Shown here piece by piece: positions 42,581-51,143 of a stretch of 64,000 nt of DNA (positions are counted from its first letter, which is position 1; every line of letters begins with the position of its first letter). A model generated the notes under the pieces. It searched no databases and was not told the origin of the DNA. It was given only the letters and a program-made list of their open reading frames with translations. Source of the stretch: Candidatus Melainabacteria bacterium (GTDB lineage Bacteria; Cyanobacteriota; Vampirovibrionia; Obscuribacterales; Obscuribacteraceae); contig JAFKGK010000009.1 in the NCBI GenBank assembly GCA_017307165.1, positions 105,358 through 169,357 of the forward strand. Direction: 5' to 3'. The position numbers and the translations under genes were made by a program.

Positions 42581-42997
42581 ATGGGCAAGATCACAGCATC
42601 TCTCGCTGGCGGACACAAGTACAAGGTCGAGGCTCAGGCCTCCGGCCACACCCTTGTGTCCGACCAGCCTCTCTCGGTCGGAGGCAACTCCTCGGGTCCA
42701 AACCCCAAGGAGTATCTGCAGATCGCCATCGCGGCCTGCACGATCCAGACCTTGATGATGGTCAAAGACCAGCGCAAATGGGATATCCAGGAGCTCAAGG
42801 TCGATGTGTCCATCGTCGAGGTCGTCGATCCGACGGATCCCACCGTCAAGATCCCACAGATCGATGTGGCAATCTCGGTCAAGGGCAACCTGACCCAGAG
42901 CGAGCTGCAGTCCATCGAGCGCACCGCCGGCAAATGCCCGGTGATCAAGCTCGTGCAGGACAAAAAGCTCGTCGCCAAATCGGTCACCAAAATCTAG
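42581..42997 (+). CDS. OsmC family protein
   Basis: 138 aa. OsmC/Ohr proteins are thiol peroxidases with two catalytic Cys. Here they appear in IAACTIQTLMM (near residue 58) and GKCPVIK (near 119), with GPNPKEYLQIA before the first Cys, as in the OsmC branch. It would reduce organic or lipid hydroperoxides in the cytoplasm. It starts 18 bp after the PPK2 stop, so it is probably cotranscribed with ppk2 and perhaps the coaE fusion. Length is normal. Confidence 0.9.
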   Translation: MGKITASLAGGHKYKVEAQASGHTLVSDQPLSVGGNSSGPNPKEYLQIAIAACTIQTLMMVKDQRKWDIQELKVDVSIVEVVDPTDPTVKIPQIDVAISVKGNLTQSELQSIERTAGKCPVIKLVQDKKLVAKSVTKI

Positions 42998-43101
42998 GAA
43001 TTATTTATCGCTCCTCAGAATATCCGATCAACAATCCCGGTCTGACTGATTTTCGCTGAGGGCGAAAGGGTCGGGCCGGTACAAGTGCGAGAGTGTTTCG
43101 C

Positions 43102-44334
43102 ATGTCCCCGCTCGACCCTTATATCAAACGACTCATCTATCTCTTTGGTCTCGTGTATTTCGCCCAGGGCATCGCTCAGGCATCTGGCTTGCTGAGCCAG
43201 CCTCTGAGTTTTTACCTCAAGGAGGTGATGCATCTGGACGAAAGCCAGTCGACCAGCTATCTGGCGGTGCTGACCATCCCGTGGGTAATCAAGCCACTTT
43301 ACGGGCTGATCAGTGATTTTATCCCGCTGTTTGGCTATAGACGCAAGACCTGGTTATTGCTGCTCAACGTCATGTCGGCACTCGGCTTTTGCTGGGTGGT
43401 CGGCATGCCGTCGGGCGGTCCGCTCGTCACAGCCCTTATCTTCACCGCAGTCGGTACCGCGGCCTCGGACGTCATCATCGACGCTCTGATGGTCGAAAAC
43501 GGTCAAAAGTACAACATGGTCGGCCGTTTTCAGGCCGTCCAGTGGTTTTGGTTCTACGCCGCGCAGATAGTCACGTCGCTCGCGGGCGGCTGGCTTGCAA
43601 GCATGGCTGATCCAGAATCAGGATTACGTACTGCCGCCATGATCACCATGGTGGCACCGGCACTGGTGGCGGTCTTTACCTGGTTTACGATCAGAGAAGA
43701 TAAGGCCCCGATGAATCTCGAACAGCTGAAGACCACTGCCGGCGGGCTGCGTCAGGTCTTCAAAAGCCGCTTGCTGTGGGCGGCTGTCCTGTTCATGGCC
43801 TTCTGGAACTTCAGCCCGAGTTTTGGTACGCCCATGTATTACCACATGACCGACAAGCTGCATTTTTCCCAGTCCTTTATCGGGCAGCTGGGTGCAATCG
43901 GCTCGGTCGGCTCTCTTTTGGGAGCGTGGTTGTATGGTGCGTTTTTCGCCAAGCGCACGCTCAACTTTCAGTTGATCTTTAGCATCATCACAGGCGCCAT
44001 CGGCACATTCGCTTATCTGAGCGTTGTCGCCCTGACGCCTTACACGACTTACCTCGTGATAGCGTTTGCCTTTGTGTTCGGCGCTGCCGGCATTATTGCA
44101 ACGCTAACGACCCTGACTCTGGCAGGGCGCGCATGTCCCGAAAAGGCGGAGGGTTTTACCTTTGCTGCACTGATGTCGGTGCACAACGGATTTGCGCAGC
44201 TCTCGGCCATCGTCGGGTCGTGGATGTTTGTGCATTGGTTTGATCGACAACTGCCCCCGCTGATCATCGTCTCCGGGGTCTCCACGCTGCTCTGCTTCTT
44301 GCTCTTGCCGACCCTCAAGGATCTGCGCAAGTAA
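43102..44334 (+). CDS. Folate-biopterin/BT1-type major facilitator transporter
   Basis: 410 aa with about 12 membrane segments. The N-terminal pattern YFAQGIAQASGLLSQPLSFYLKE, LTIPWVIKPLYGLISDFIPLFGYRRK and SDVIIDALMVE match the folate-biopterin transporter (BT1/FBT) family of the MFS. Members carry pterins or folates in plants, protozoa and cyanobacteria; the substrate here is open. ATG 43102 has a GAGAG 8 nt upstream; a GTG at 43093 would add three residues. The methyltransferase gene starts 38 bp after its stop, suggesting a shared transcript. Confidence 0.82.
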   Translation: MSPLDPYIKRLIYLFGLVYFAQGIAQASGLLSQPLSFYLKEVMHLDESQSTSYLAVLTIPWVIKPLYGLISDFIPLFGYRRKTWLLLLNVMSALGFCWVVGMPSGGPLVTALIFTAVGTAASDVIIDALMVENGQKYNMVGRFQAVQWFWFYAAQIVTSLAGGWLASMADPESGLRTAAMITMVAPALVAVFTWFTIREDKAPMNLEQLKTTAGGLRQVFKSRLLWAAVLFMAFWNFSPSFGTPMYYHMTDKLHFSQSFIGQLGAIGSVGSLLGAWLYGAFFAKRTLNFQLIFSIITGAIGTFAYLSVVALTPYTTYLVIAFAFVFGAAGIIATLTTLTLAGRACPEKAEGFTFAALMSVHNGFAQLSAIVGSWMFVHWFDRQLPPLIIVSGVSTLLCFLLLPTLKDLRK

Positions 44335-44372
44335 AAGCAAGCGGACAAAAATCTAACAAAAGGAAAAAAGAT

Positions 44373-45152
44373 TTGACGAACACCACGAAGGCACAGGTCG
44401 CAGAACGTTTTGGTCGCCACGCGCAAAGCTACAGCGACAGCAAGGGTCACTCTCAGGGCAACGATCTCGATGTCCTGGTCGACCTCCTCGATCCGCAGCT
44501 CGACTGGGTCGTGCTCGACGTCGCCACTGGCGCCGGGCATACCGCGATGGCGATCCAGCCGCACGTCTGCATGGTGATCGCAACCGATCTCTCCGAAGGC
44601 ATGCTCCAGGTGGCGACGAAAAACTTTCGTAGCCGCGGCCTCGAAGGAGTCTATCCTCAGGAAGCGGACGCCGAAGCGCTGCCCTTCCAGGATGATTACT
44701 TTGATGCTGTGACCTGCCGCATTGCACCGCACCACTTTACCGACATCGGCAAGGCCCTGACGGAAATGGCGCGAGTCCTCAAGCCCGGCGGCACGCTGGT
44801 CATCGAGGACAATATCGCGATGCAGGCTACGCGTCTGGATCGCTTTATCAACGAGCTCGAAAAGACTCGCGATGCCACGCACGTGCGCTCCTACACCAAG
44901 GGCGAATGGCGCGACATGCTGCGCGAGGCGGGCTTCAAGATCGCCGGCTGCGAGCGCTATCGTAAGACGCACGATGTCGCCGAATGGGTCGGCATGTCCG
45001 ATCTGGACGATGCGTCGCGGGAAAAACTGGCGCAGATCTTTGCCTTCGCTCCCCAGTACGCTCGCGATGCCTTTGAAATCACTTACGATGACGAAGGCAA
45101 TGCGGCGACCTTCCGCGATCACAAGCTGATCATCAAGGCCTTCAAGAAGTAA
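44373..45152 (+). CDS. Class I SAM-dependent methyltransferase
   Basis: 259 aa. The Rossmann-type SAM site is seen as VVLDVATGAGHTAMAI (motif I), ATDLSEGML (motif II acidic end) and CRIAPHHFTDIGKALTEMARVLKPGGTLVIED (motifs IV-VI). The arrangement resembles UbiE/Coq5-like small-molecule methyltransferases. The start is a TTG at 44373, with AAAGGA 8-9 nt upstream; no nearby ATG serves better. It follows the FBT transporter by 38 bp and ends in a strong terminator. Substrate unknown. Confidence 0.88.
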   Translation: MTNTTKAQVAERFGRHAQSYSDSKGHSQGNDLDVLVDLLDPQLDWVVLDVATGAGHTAMAIQPHVCMVIATDLSEGMLQVATKNFRSRGLEGVYPQEADAEALPFQDDYFDAVTCRIAPHHFTDIGKALTEMARVLKPGGTLVIEDNIAMQATRLDRFINELEKTRDATHVRSYTKGEWRDMLREAGFKIAGCERYRKTHDVAEWVGMSDLDDASREKLAQIFAFAPQYARDAFEITYDDEGNAATFRDHKLIIKAFKK

Positions 45153-45162
45153 GCTTGCACTG

Positions 45163-45200
45163 GGGTCGGGTGGATTGATTTCCACCCGACCCTTTTTTTT
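45163..45200 (+). terminator. Strong Rho-independent terminator
   Basis: GGGTCGGGTGGA (45163-45174) pairs perfectly over 12 bp with TCCACCCGACCC (45181-45192), followed by eight T residues. It closes the unit ending with the methyltransferase. Confidence 0.95.
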
Positions 45201-45270
45201 GTTTCTATTGCTAATTTGTATAGTTGAATAGGCATGAATGCCAGACAGAAATAAAAAAGGAGGGAGAAAT

Positions 45271-45744
45271 CTACTGATCATCGTCTCCGTCAAATACTCC
45301 ATCTTCATCTTCGTCAAGCTCAGAATAGATATCAAAGACCAACGGGAGTGACAGAGCAGACAGCCGCGCCAACAAGTCTGGTGATAGATCGATGACAGTA
45401 TTCCAATAGCGAGTGTCAAATCGGCAAACGATATGGACATCGAAACCTTGCGCTCGCAATTGGGCCAGCTCGGCTCTTTTCCCTTCGATTTTTTGCAAGA
45501 GCCACTCGAACCGATCAATCAAGAGGCCTTCATCTGTGGTCTTGTCGGACTCTAGCAGCCACAAGCCTGTCTTATACAAAAATTTTGGGTTTGAGCGAGG
45601 ATCACCACTTTTGTGAGATTTCGTAGGCATCATCCCCAACAATGCCGATACAGCATCTGGATCGACAGCAGGACCGCCGATCCACAACTTGGCGCATACT
45701 CTGACCGGTGGGGCATTTATGCGGATCGAGATAGATTCGGGCAT
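45271..45744 (-). CDS. DUF4279 family protein
   Basis: 157 aa from ATG 45744. The plan matches DUF4279: a first strand AKLWIGGPAVDPDAVSALLGMMPTKSHKSGDP, then TGLWLLESDK, a helix LIDRFEWLLQKIEGKRAEL and a terminal LSPDLLARLSALSLPLVFDIYSEL. Members are small cytoplasmic proteins, often found near toxin-immunity genes, with no proven function. The C-terminus is very acidic (Asp/Glu run). The start is uncertain: the frame extends to a TTG at 45792, and neither choice has a clear ribosome site. It is isolated between terminators. Confidence 0.72.
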   Translation of the reverse strand: MPESISIRINAPPVRVCAKLWIGGPAVDPDAVSALLGMMPTKSHKSGDPRSNPKFLYKTGLWLLESDKTTDEGLLIDRFEWLLQKIEGKRAELAQLRAQGFDVHIVCRFDTRYWNTVIDLSPDLLARLSALSLPLVFDIYSELDEDEDGVFDGDDDQ

Positions 45745-46081
45745 TAGGATACTCGCGTAAACAGATAAAAAAATCCTATCACCAATCAACAAATCTCTCC
45801 GCCAGCAGTGGCAAGCTAGCAGAGGTTGCGTGAGCAGATTCTAGGCACTAAAGCAATAAAACGTCCGGCTTTCATACGTGGCATTCCCATTTTTTCATTG
45901 CGTCCGGGTATTAGTGTGCGCAAGGATAACAGCATTCTTTTCCTCACCAATATTTCGGAGATTTCTCTCCACCAGCATCTCAGCATACACAGACGCAACC
46001 GGCATTAAAACTCACGTTTTGCGATCATGTACGGGCGTCTGGAGGAAAAGCAAACCATTCCAAACAGAAAAGAGAGACAAG

Positions 46082-46591
46082 ATGCAGAAAATCCGCAAAG
46101 TCCTCGACTCCATCGGCAATCGCAATCTGCTGATCATCGGCCTTTTCGCCTCCATCATCTTGGGGGCGATCGGCGTCAAGCTCGACTGGAATCCCTCCAT
46201 CCTCGGCCTCCTGGTCGTCGCGGCGGCCTGGTGCTTTATCGTGTTGCTGTATGAGCAGCGCAACGACAACAAGCAGGCTGCCCAAGACATCAATGGCGCG
46301 TGGCAGACGATGGTGACAACGATCAAGGCGGTCCACGTGCTCAACATGAGCAAGATGACGACTTGCCCGGATCAGGCCTACAAGGAGCAGATCATCGATC
46401 TGTTGATGGAGGCCGCAAGCCATATGGGTTCCAATCCCGCGTGGCGCAACGTGCATCGCATCACGACTGCCGGTGACATCGTGCGCTGGTACGAGGCGGG
46501 GACGGCCAAGGCCAACGAAGCCCGCGCCCTCATCGACGCCTATGTCGCCAAGCATCCCTATGCAGGCGGCCTGGGCGACGTGCATCACTGA
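46082..46591 (+). CDS. Hypothetical two-span membrane protein
   Basis: 169 aa. Two adjacent hydrophobic spans, LLIIGLFASIILGAIGV (about 16-32) and ILGLLVVAAAWCFIVLLY (about 40-57), form a hairpin, followed by a ~110-residue soluble, mostly helical C-terminal part with WRNVHRITTAGDIVRWYEAG. A GAGAGA stretch precedes ATG 46082; the frame upstream to 45878 does not look coding. A hairpin follows the stop. Codons are C/G-ending. No family is recognised. Confidence 0.7.
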   Translation: MQKIRKVLDSIGNRNLLIIGLFASIILGAIGVKLDWNPSILGLLVVAAAWCFIVLLYEQRNDNKQAAQDINGAWQTMVTTIKAVHVLNMSKMTTCPDQAYKEQIIDLLMEAASHMGSNPAWRNVHRITTAGDIVRWYEAGTAKANEARALIDAYVAKHPYAGGLGDVHH

Positions 46592-46638
46592 CAGATCGAT
46601 CTGATCTGATCGGTTTGACCAGTGCCCACAAAATGCGT

Positions 46639-46662
46639 CCAGAGGCATTGATTTGCCTCTGG
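46639..46662 (+). terminator. Stem-loop after the two-span membrane protein gene
   Basis: CCAGAGGCA (46639-46647) pairs with TGCCTCTGG (46654-46662), nine perfect base pairs. It lacks an immediate T-run, so termination is possible but not certain. Confidence 0.5.
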
Positions 46663-47107
46663 ATTATATGCTCGCGTCATTTTTTGCCTGGATCGCTACT
46701 AATTAATATAATGGCAACAAGGTTGACCGGGTTAGATTTTTAGAGAAAATAGCGGTGCTGTTAGGCCATGCACGGGGGATGCAATGGGTTATAGGGGATG
46801 GTGAAAATCACTATTTTGGCTGAATTTCCAACTAAACCCAAAAGTTAAAAATTCGAAAACCCTTGTGGCACAATGCGGCAAAATTAGGCAATTTCCCCAC
46901 CAAATCTCGTATCACCGCCAGGCGGCCTATCTCCGCAGTCAGTAATTTTGCAAAATTTCCAACCTTGTGGACAAACACATCCAATTTGGGCAAAGCCCGT
47001 CGCACCCTCTACATCCGAATGCATTATGCCAAATCATGTTATACGCTATCCTATAGTTATACAAGCAAAAAAAGCAGACGATATGCCCCAAAAAGAAGGA
47101 GGATTCG
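46663..47107. other. Gene-free AT-rich region
   Basis: About 445 bases. A 96-codon plus-strand frame at 46863-47153 runs through it, but its peptide is low-complexity, has no ribosome site, and its end crosses a minus-strand terminator. No RNA gene or repeat seen. Confidence 0.5.
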
Positions 47108-47142
47108 CCTCAAATTAAAGAAGGGATGCAATGCTGCACCCC
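47108..47142 (-). terminator. Terminator of the 385-aa membrane-anchored gene
   Basis: Minus-strand stem GGGGTGCA with TGCATCCC (one G-U pair) around GCAT, followed by CTTCTTTAATTT. It starts 13 nt after the stop codon at 47155. Confidence 0.65.
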
Positions 47143-47154
47143 TCCTCTTGTAGA

Positions 47155-48312
47155 TCAGATGTCGTGCGAGTCGGTGTCGTACTCACCCCAGATATTCTGG
47201 TCGAAGCCCTGGAAAATCAGGGATCCGAAAGACGGCTCCGTAAAAGAATCGTCCTTGGGGAATGTTGTCTTACCGACCAGCTTGCCGTTGCTGTCCAGAC
47301 GAGTCTCGGACAGGCGCTTGCCGGCGGCGCGATACTCGCGGATGAGCATGCCACCATCGTCATCATAATGGCGAGCGACCTTGACGTAGCGCTTGTCGGC
47401 CGATGTGAGGGTGAGCTCGTATTCGGCAATGGTGCGTTCACCGTTGGTATCGTAGACGATCACCGCGCCGAGAGCATCGGCCATGTGACCGGTGGTCTTC
47501 TCGATGCGCTTATACCAGTGCTGCTTGTGCGAGGCTGTGCCGTCGGCGCGCTTGTACTTGTCGCAGCAGTATTGGATGGGAGGCGTTTCCGGTCCCATGC
47601 TGATGCTGCCGCCAATTTTTTCGCGCTCAAAGGTGACGCCTTCGAGGGCCTGGCCAGCGTGGTCAAAATGGACCAGATAGGTGTCCGAAGGCAACTTTTC
47701 GTACCAGACGGTCTTGCCGTCGAGACGATACCACTTGCAGTGTACCTTCGCAGCTTCTCGCTCCAAGTGTTGCTCAAACTGCAAAGTCTTGCCATCGCGT
47801 CGAAAGATCTGAAAGAGACCGGTCTTTTCGTCGCTGCGCACGCCCAGTGTGCGGTCGGCTCGCTCGTAAAACTCTGTCTGCAGAGTCTCGTCTTCAGCAA
47901 AGAGTCGCGTGCGCATGACGACTTGGACGCCCGCGCTCATGCCTGGCTGGGGATATACCATGACTTCGCGCTCGAGCTTGCCGTCGGCGCGGAAGTAGTG
48001 GTAGACCACAAAATGCCCGCCCAGCGTGAAGTAGGATTGAGCGCGGCTCAGGATGTATTTGCGCACCTTGGGCTTGCCGGTGTCGTATGTGGTGTCATAC
48101 CTCACAACGGCGCGACCACCTTCCAGGCTACGTGTGCCCGAAAATTCGGTGTCGAGAGTGATACTCACCGGGCCGACGAGTTCAATGTCGCGGGATCCGG
48201 CAGCGATATTCACGCCTTCGGTCTTTTCTTGACGGCGCTTACGAGCGCTCAGGAGGATGCAGGGGATGTACGCCCCTGCAATCACAATAGCTGCTGCCAA
48301 CAATGGGTGCAT
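47155..48312 (-). CDS. Membrane-anchored protein with strand-turn repeats
   Basis: 385 aa. An N-terminal hydrophobic anchor (about 4-22, HPLLAAAIVIAGAYIPCILL) is followed by a basic stretch and a long beta-rich domain made of repeated short strands with RxDGK, RADG and Y-x-x-x-G patterns, as in MORN-like or RHS-like sheets. The C-terminal part of the coaE fusion has a similar repeat style, which may reflect the same envelope-facing fold. AAGGAG lies 7 nt before ATG 48312. It is monocistronic with a terminator. Function unknown. Confidence 0.72.
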   Translation of the reverse strand: MHPLLAAAIVIAGAYIPCILLSARKRRQEKTEGVNIAAGSRDIELVGPVSITLDTEFSGTRSLEGGRAVVRYDTTYDTGKPKVRKYILSRAQSYFTLGGHFVVYHYFRADGKLEREVMVYPQPGMSAGVQVVMRTRLFAEDETLQTEFYERADRTLGVRSDEKTGLFQIFRRDGKTLQFEQHLEREAAKVHCKWYRLDGKTVWYEKLPSDTYLVHFDHAGQALEGVTFEREKIGGSISMGPETPPIQYCCDKYKRADGTASHKQHWYKRIEKTTGHMADALGAVIVYDTNGERTIAEYELTLTSADKRYVKVARHYDDDGGMLIREYRAAGKRLSETRLDSNGKLVGKTTFPKDDSFTEPSFGSLIFQGFDQNIWGEYDTDSHDI

Positions 48313-48652
48313 TGTCAGCTCCTTTTGGCTTTAGCTTATTAGCTAAATGATGGGGGAAACGGTGAATGTAAGATTGAAAAGCTGCGGAGGCCATTCTGCC
48401 GACTCAAAGTCGGATAGTGCCTCTGGTTGTATAAGGTGTAATTGAGGGTTTGGAATCCTTTTCGGCGCAAGTGTTGTTTTGAGATACTTACAACCTAAGG
48501 GTGGGTTGAAAACTTACACAAGGGATTATGATCGAATCCTAACCTGTCATGATTACATTCATCGTGCGCAGCTACGTCAAGAATAAAAAATTCGTAAAAT
48601 CAATACGCACACTCTGCTCGCACCATCCGTACCCTGTAATTTGTCGAAAGGC
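48313..48652. other. Divergent intergenic region
   Basis: About 340 bases between the minus-strand anchored-protein gene and the plus-strand small membrane genes. It must contain both promoters. A TTGTAT and several A/T hexamers are present, but no promoter is convincing and no RNA structure was seen. Confidence 0.4.
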
Positions 48653-48841
48653 ATGCAAGTGCTCCGGTTAATAAAATACGTGTTTGTGAAAGTCGAAATA
48701 CAACAATCGATGCGGCGCAAAGCTGGTTGGTTGATCATTTACACGGCGGTCATGAGCCTATGGCTCATTGCACTCTCCACGATCAGCATTATCGGGATTG
48801 TGAATTATTACCAGGGTAGGGCTAGCCATGCCAGCCGCTAA
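48653..48841 (+). CDS. Small single-span membrane protein
   Basis: 62 aa from ATG 48653. The N-terminal half is basic with a VEIQQSMRRKAGW stretch, and residues ~33-55 form one hydrophobic span. GAAAGG stands close to the start, so the exact start is unsure; ATG codons further in are possible. Its last 14 nt overlap the next membrane gene, which implies translational coupling and a joint function. No homologue is recognised. Confidence 0.5.
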   Translation: MQVLRLIKYVFVKVEIQQSMRRKAGWLIIYTAVMSLWLIALSTISIIGIVNYYQGRASHASR

Positions 48842-49082
48842 AGCCATAAGCTTGTTTACCGTAAGACTTACAGCATTTTGTATTTCGTTGTGCCTGTCAA
48901 TAATTGGATCTAGCTTGATTTTTATGGCACTTGTCTGCCCAGGCTTTATCTGGTTTTTAGTTTGCGGTTACGAATTGATTGGCTTGTTGGTAATGTTTAT
49001 TGTTGGCTGTTTAGGCGCAGTCATTTGGGCTTTGGGTCTGTGGATCTTGATTGCTGGCACGCTAAGATTGGATGAAAGATAG
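48828..49082 (+). CDS. Small two-span membrane protein
   Basis: 84 aa, almost entirely hydrophobic: spans at about 10-37 and 43-76 with several Cys and Gly. GGGTAGGG lies about 6 nt before ATG 48828, inside the end of the preceding small gene, which it overlaps by 14 nt. The pair could form a small hetero-oligomeric membrane complex. Family unknown. A pair of 30-bp direct repeats follows downstream. Confidence 0.55.
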   Translation: MPAAKAISLFTVRLTAFCISLCLSIIGSSLIFMALVCPGFIWFLVCGYELIGLLVMFIVGCLGAVIWALGLWILIAGTLRLDER

Positions 49083-49186
49083 TATTCAAAGCAAACGATG
49101 CCGTATTTGGTGTCAGTCCGAATGCAATGGCGAGATGGGTCAATCAGTGTAGGCCGCTTTGCGCAGCACCGGCGGCCGGCTGATTG

Positions 49187-49271
49187 GGCCATCTCTGCGA
49201 TCCATCTCTTCACACCAAGCAGTAATCATGCTTGCTATTTGAGCCATCTCTGCCAGCCATCTCTTTACACC
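49187..49271. repeat. Pair of ~30-bp direct repeats
   Basis: Copies at 49187-49216 and 49242-49271 share GCCATCTCTGC, CCATCTCTT and ACACC with three mismatches; starts are 55 bp apart. They lie in the gap between convergent genes. Two copies only, so this is not a CRISPR array. Confidence 0.6.
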
Positions 49272-49302
49272 TATACTACGCAGCATAATAATCAAGATCA
49301 AC

Positions 49303-49341
49303 AAAAAAAGGGCCAGGATGCAAAACGCGCATCCCAGCCCC
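49303..49341 (-). terminator. Terminator of the anchored 102-aa gene
   Basis: On the minus strand GGGATGC pairs with GCATCC, with outer GGG/CCC pairing, then seven T residues (plus-strand A-run 49303-49309). It lies 7 nt from the stop at 49348. Confidence 0.75.
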
Positions 49342-49347
49342 AAACAA

Positions 49348-49656
49348 TCACTTGATCTCGGTCACACGCAACTCACCAAATGCCCGCCGCTTGACTGTGA
49401 CATCGCGAAAGGTCATGACACTGCGAGCGATGGCTTCAGCCTCTTTGACCGGGACCGATGTGATGATCGGCACCGCATCGCCGTCGATCGGCTGAAAAGG
49501 CACCACAGTGAGCGTGCGATGTGTCTTGGAGTAGTGCTTGAAATTGTTGGCGATGACCGACGCCTGGCCCTGGTACACGACCTTATCGGTCGACAACCAC
49601 GCCAAAAAGACCGCTACCGCGCAAACGAGCGCGCCAACGAGAGTGGTGGTGATCAT
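49348..49656 (-). CDS. Small N-terminally anchored protein
   Basis: 102 aa. A single hydrophobic segment at residues 4-20 (TTLVGALVCAVAVFLAWL) is an anchor or uncleaved signal. The remaining ~80 residues are predicted strand-rich and include TLTVVPFQPIDGDAVPII. GGAGA lies about 9-11 nt before ATG 49656. It follows the aldolase gene on the same strand with a 37-bp gap, so the two are likely cotranscribed up to the terminator. No family is recognised. Confidence 0.62.
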   Translation of the reverse strand: MITTTLVGALVCAVAVFLAWLSTDKVVYQGQASVIANNFKHYSKTHRTLTVVPFQPIDGDAVPIITSVPVKEAEAIARSVMTFRDVTVKRRAFGELRVTEIK

Positions 49657-49693
49657 TTTGTCTGTCTCCGTATCCTAGTTTTATCGCATCAAA

Positions 49694-50752
49694 TCAGGAC
49701 AGCGTGACCTCCTTGCAGAGATACACGTCCTGGATCGCGTGCAGCAGGCTGACGCCTTCGGCCATGGGCTTCTGGAACGCCTTGCGCCCCGAGATCAGCC
49801 CCATGCCGCCTGCACGCTTGTTGACCACGGCGGTCATGACCGCCTGCTCGAGGTCGTTTTCACCGCTGGGGCCGCCCGAGTTGATCAGACCCTGCCGCCC
49901 CATGTAGCAATTGGCCACCTGGTAGCGCGTCAGATCGATCGGGTGATCGCTGGTGAGTTCGGTCGTGACACGCTTGTCGGTCTTGCCAAACTTGAGCGCG
50001 TCGTAGCCGCCGTTGGTTTCCGGCAGCTTCTGCTTGATGATGTCGGCCTGGATGGTGACACCGAGGTGGTTGGCCTGCGCGGTCAGGTCGGCGGCGGTGT
50101 GGTAGTCCTTTTCACCGACCTTGAAACCATTGTTGCGCAGGTAGCACCACAGGATCGTCGCCATGCCGAGCTCGTGTGCCTGCTCGAAAGCCCGCGCCAC
50201 TTCCTGGATCTGCCGCGCAGACTCGGGCGAACCAAAATAAATGGTGGCACCCACCGCGACCGCTCCCATCTCGTAAGCCTGGCGCACAGAGCCAAACATG
50301 ACCTGGTCAAAACGGTTGGGATAGCTCAAAAACTCATTGTGGCTGATCTTGACGATGAAAGGGATCTTGTGCGCGTACTTGCGAGCGACCGAGCCCAGCA
50401 CGCCATAAGTCGACGCCACAGCATTGCAGCCGCCCTCGATGGCCAGCTTGACGATGTTTTCGCTGTCAAAGTAGATCGGATTTTTGGCAAACGAGGCGCC
50501 CGCAGAGTGCTCGATGCCCTGGTCGACTGGCAGGATGGACAGATAGCCAGTCTTGCCGAGACGGCCGGCCGCAAACAGCGTCTCGAGGCTGCGCAGCACG
50601 CGCACGTTGCGGTCCGAACTGATCGCGATGCGGTCGACAAAGTCAGGCCCGGGAGCGTGCAGCATCGAGGCAGCGATGCCCTTGCTCTTGTGCTCGAGAT
50701 AGTATGCAGCCTTGTCGCCGAGGGCTTTTTGGATTGCGTTGATTTCGGTCAT
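49694..50752 (-). CDS. fbaB: Class I fructose-bisphosphate aldolase (FbaB/DhnA type)
   Basis: 352 aa. The archaeal-type class I aldolase cleaves fructose 1,6-bisphosphate through a lysine Schiff base. The sequence shows [15 protein letters not shown], a family signature, [16 protein letters not shown] with a candidate Lys in the first half, VGATIYFGS, and the late [11 protein letters not shown] phosphate-binding loop. Length is in the family range. C/G-ending codons indicate strong expression, as expected of a glycolytic enzyme. The 102-aa anchored gene follows 37 bp downstream. Confidence 0.94.
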   Translation of the reverse strand: MTEINAIQKALGDKAAYYLEHKSKGIAASMLHAPGPDFVDRIAISSDRNVRVLRSLETLFAAGRLGKTGYLSILPVDQGIEHSAGASFAKNPIYFDSENIVKLAIEGGCNAVASTYGVLGSVARKYAHKIPFIVKISHNEFLSYPNRFDQVMFGSVRQAYEMGAVAVGATIYFGSPESARQIQEVARAFEQAHELGMATILWCYLRNNGFKVGEKDYHTAADLTAQANHLGVTIQADIIKQKLPETNGGYDALKFGKTDKRVTTELTSDHPIDLTRYQVANCYMGRQGLINSGGPSGENDLEQAVMTAVVNKRAGGMGLISGRKAFQKPMAEGVSLLHAIQDVYLCKEVTLS

Positions 50753-51085
50753 GGTTTCCTTTTGCTGACTCGCTGGTCAGTGATGTCTGATTGATCTTGG
50801 CTATTTGACTGACGGTCTGTGCGTTTAGCGATTAATGATCCGTACTGAGATAAGAGATGAAAAGCAAATAGAGTCTATTGAGGCCCATCAGGTGGTTGCA
50901 AATATAAGGGGAAAATTAAAGGCGCAAGGGCGCTGGTTTGGGCCTTTGAGGCAGGTGAAAGAGAGTAGATTTTTAGAGAAAACCAAAGATATCAAGAGTT
51001 GCGAGCTAGCGCGATCCCACGCGTATCAAGCAATCTGTGTGTCATCTCACTAATATTTCGCACAAACAATCTCCCCTGGACTGCA
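50753..51085. other. Divergent intergenic region
   Basis: About 330 bases between the aldolase start and the metal-GTPase operator. A 72-codon plus-strand frame (50835-51053) lacks a ribosome site and family resemblance and is probably not a gene. The left edge presumably carries the aldolase promoter. Confidence 0.4.
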
Positions 51086-51109
51086 TTAATGAGAATGGGT
51101 TATCATTAA
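51086..51109. promoter_or_regulatory. Fur/Zur-type palindrome upstream of the COG0523 GTPase
   Basis: TTAATGA (51086-51092) and TCATTAA (51103-51109) form perfect 7-bp arms. Extending inward gives 9 of 10 matches (GAA against TTA). AT-rich inverted repeats of this kind are typical of Fur-family sites, and COG0523 genes are often Zur targets. It lies 34 bp before the ATG, in the promoter zone. Confidence 0.55.
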
Positions 51110-51143
51110 GCGCAATGAAAACCTAAACAAAAAGGGAAATGCG

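Noticed and set aside
44049..45518. 489-codon minus-strand frame over the methyltransferase
   Set aside because: It crosses the strong plus-strand terminator and the methyltransferase gene and has no recognisable motif.
46863..47153. 96-codon plus-strand ORF
   Set aside because: No ribosome site, biased Lys/Arg/Tyr composition, and its end overlaps a minus-strand terminator.
49187..49271. CRISPR-like direct repeats
   Set aside because: Only two imperfect 30-bp copies with one 25-bp interval, and no cas genes in the window.
50835..51053. 72-codon plus-strand ORF
   Set aside because: No Shine-Dalgarno and no family resemblance; it lies in a divergent promoter region.
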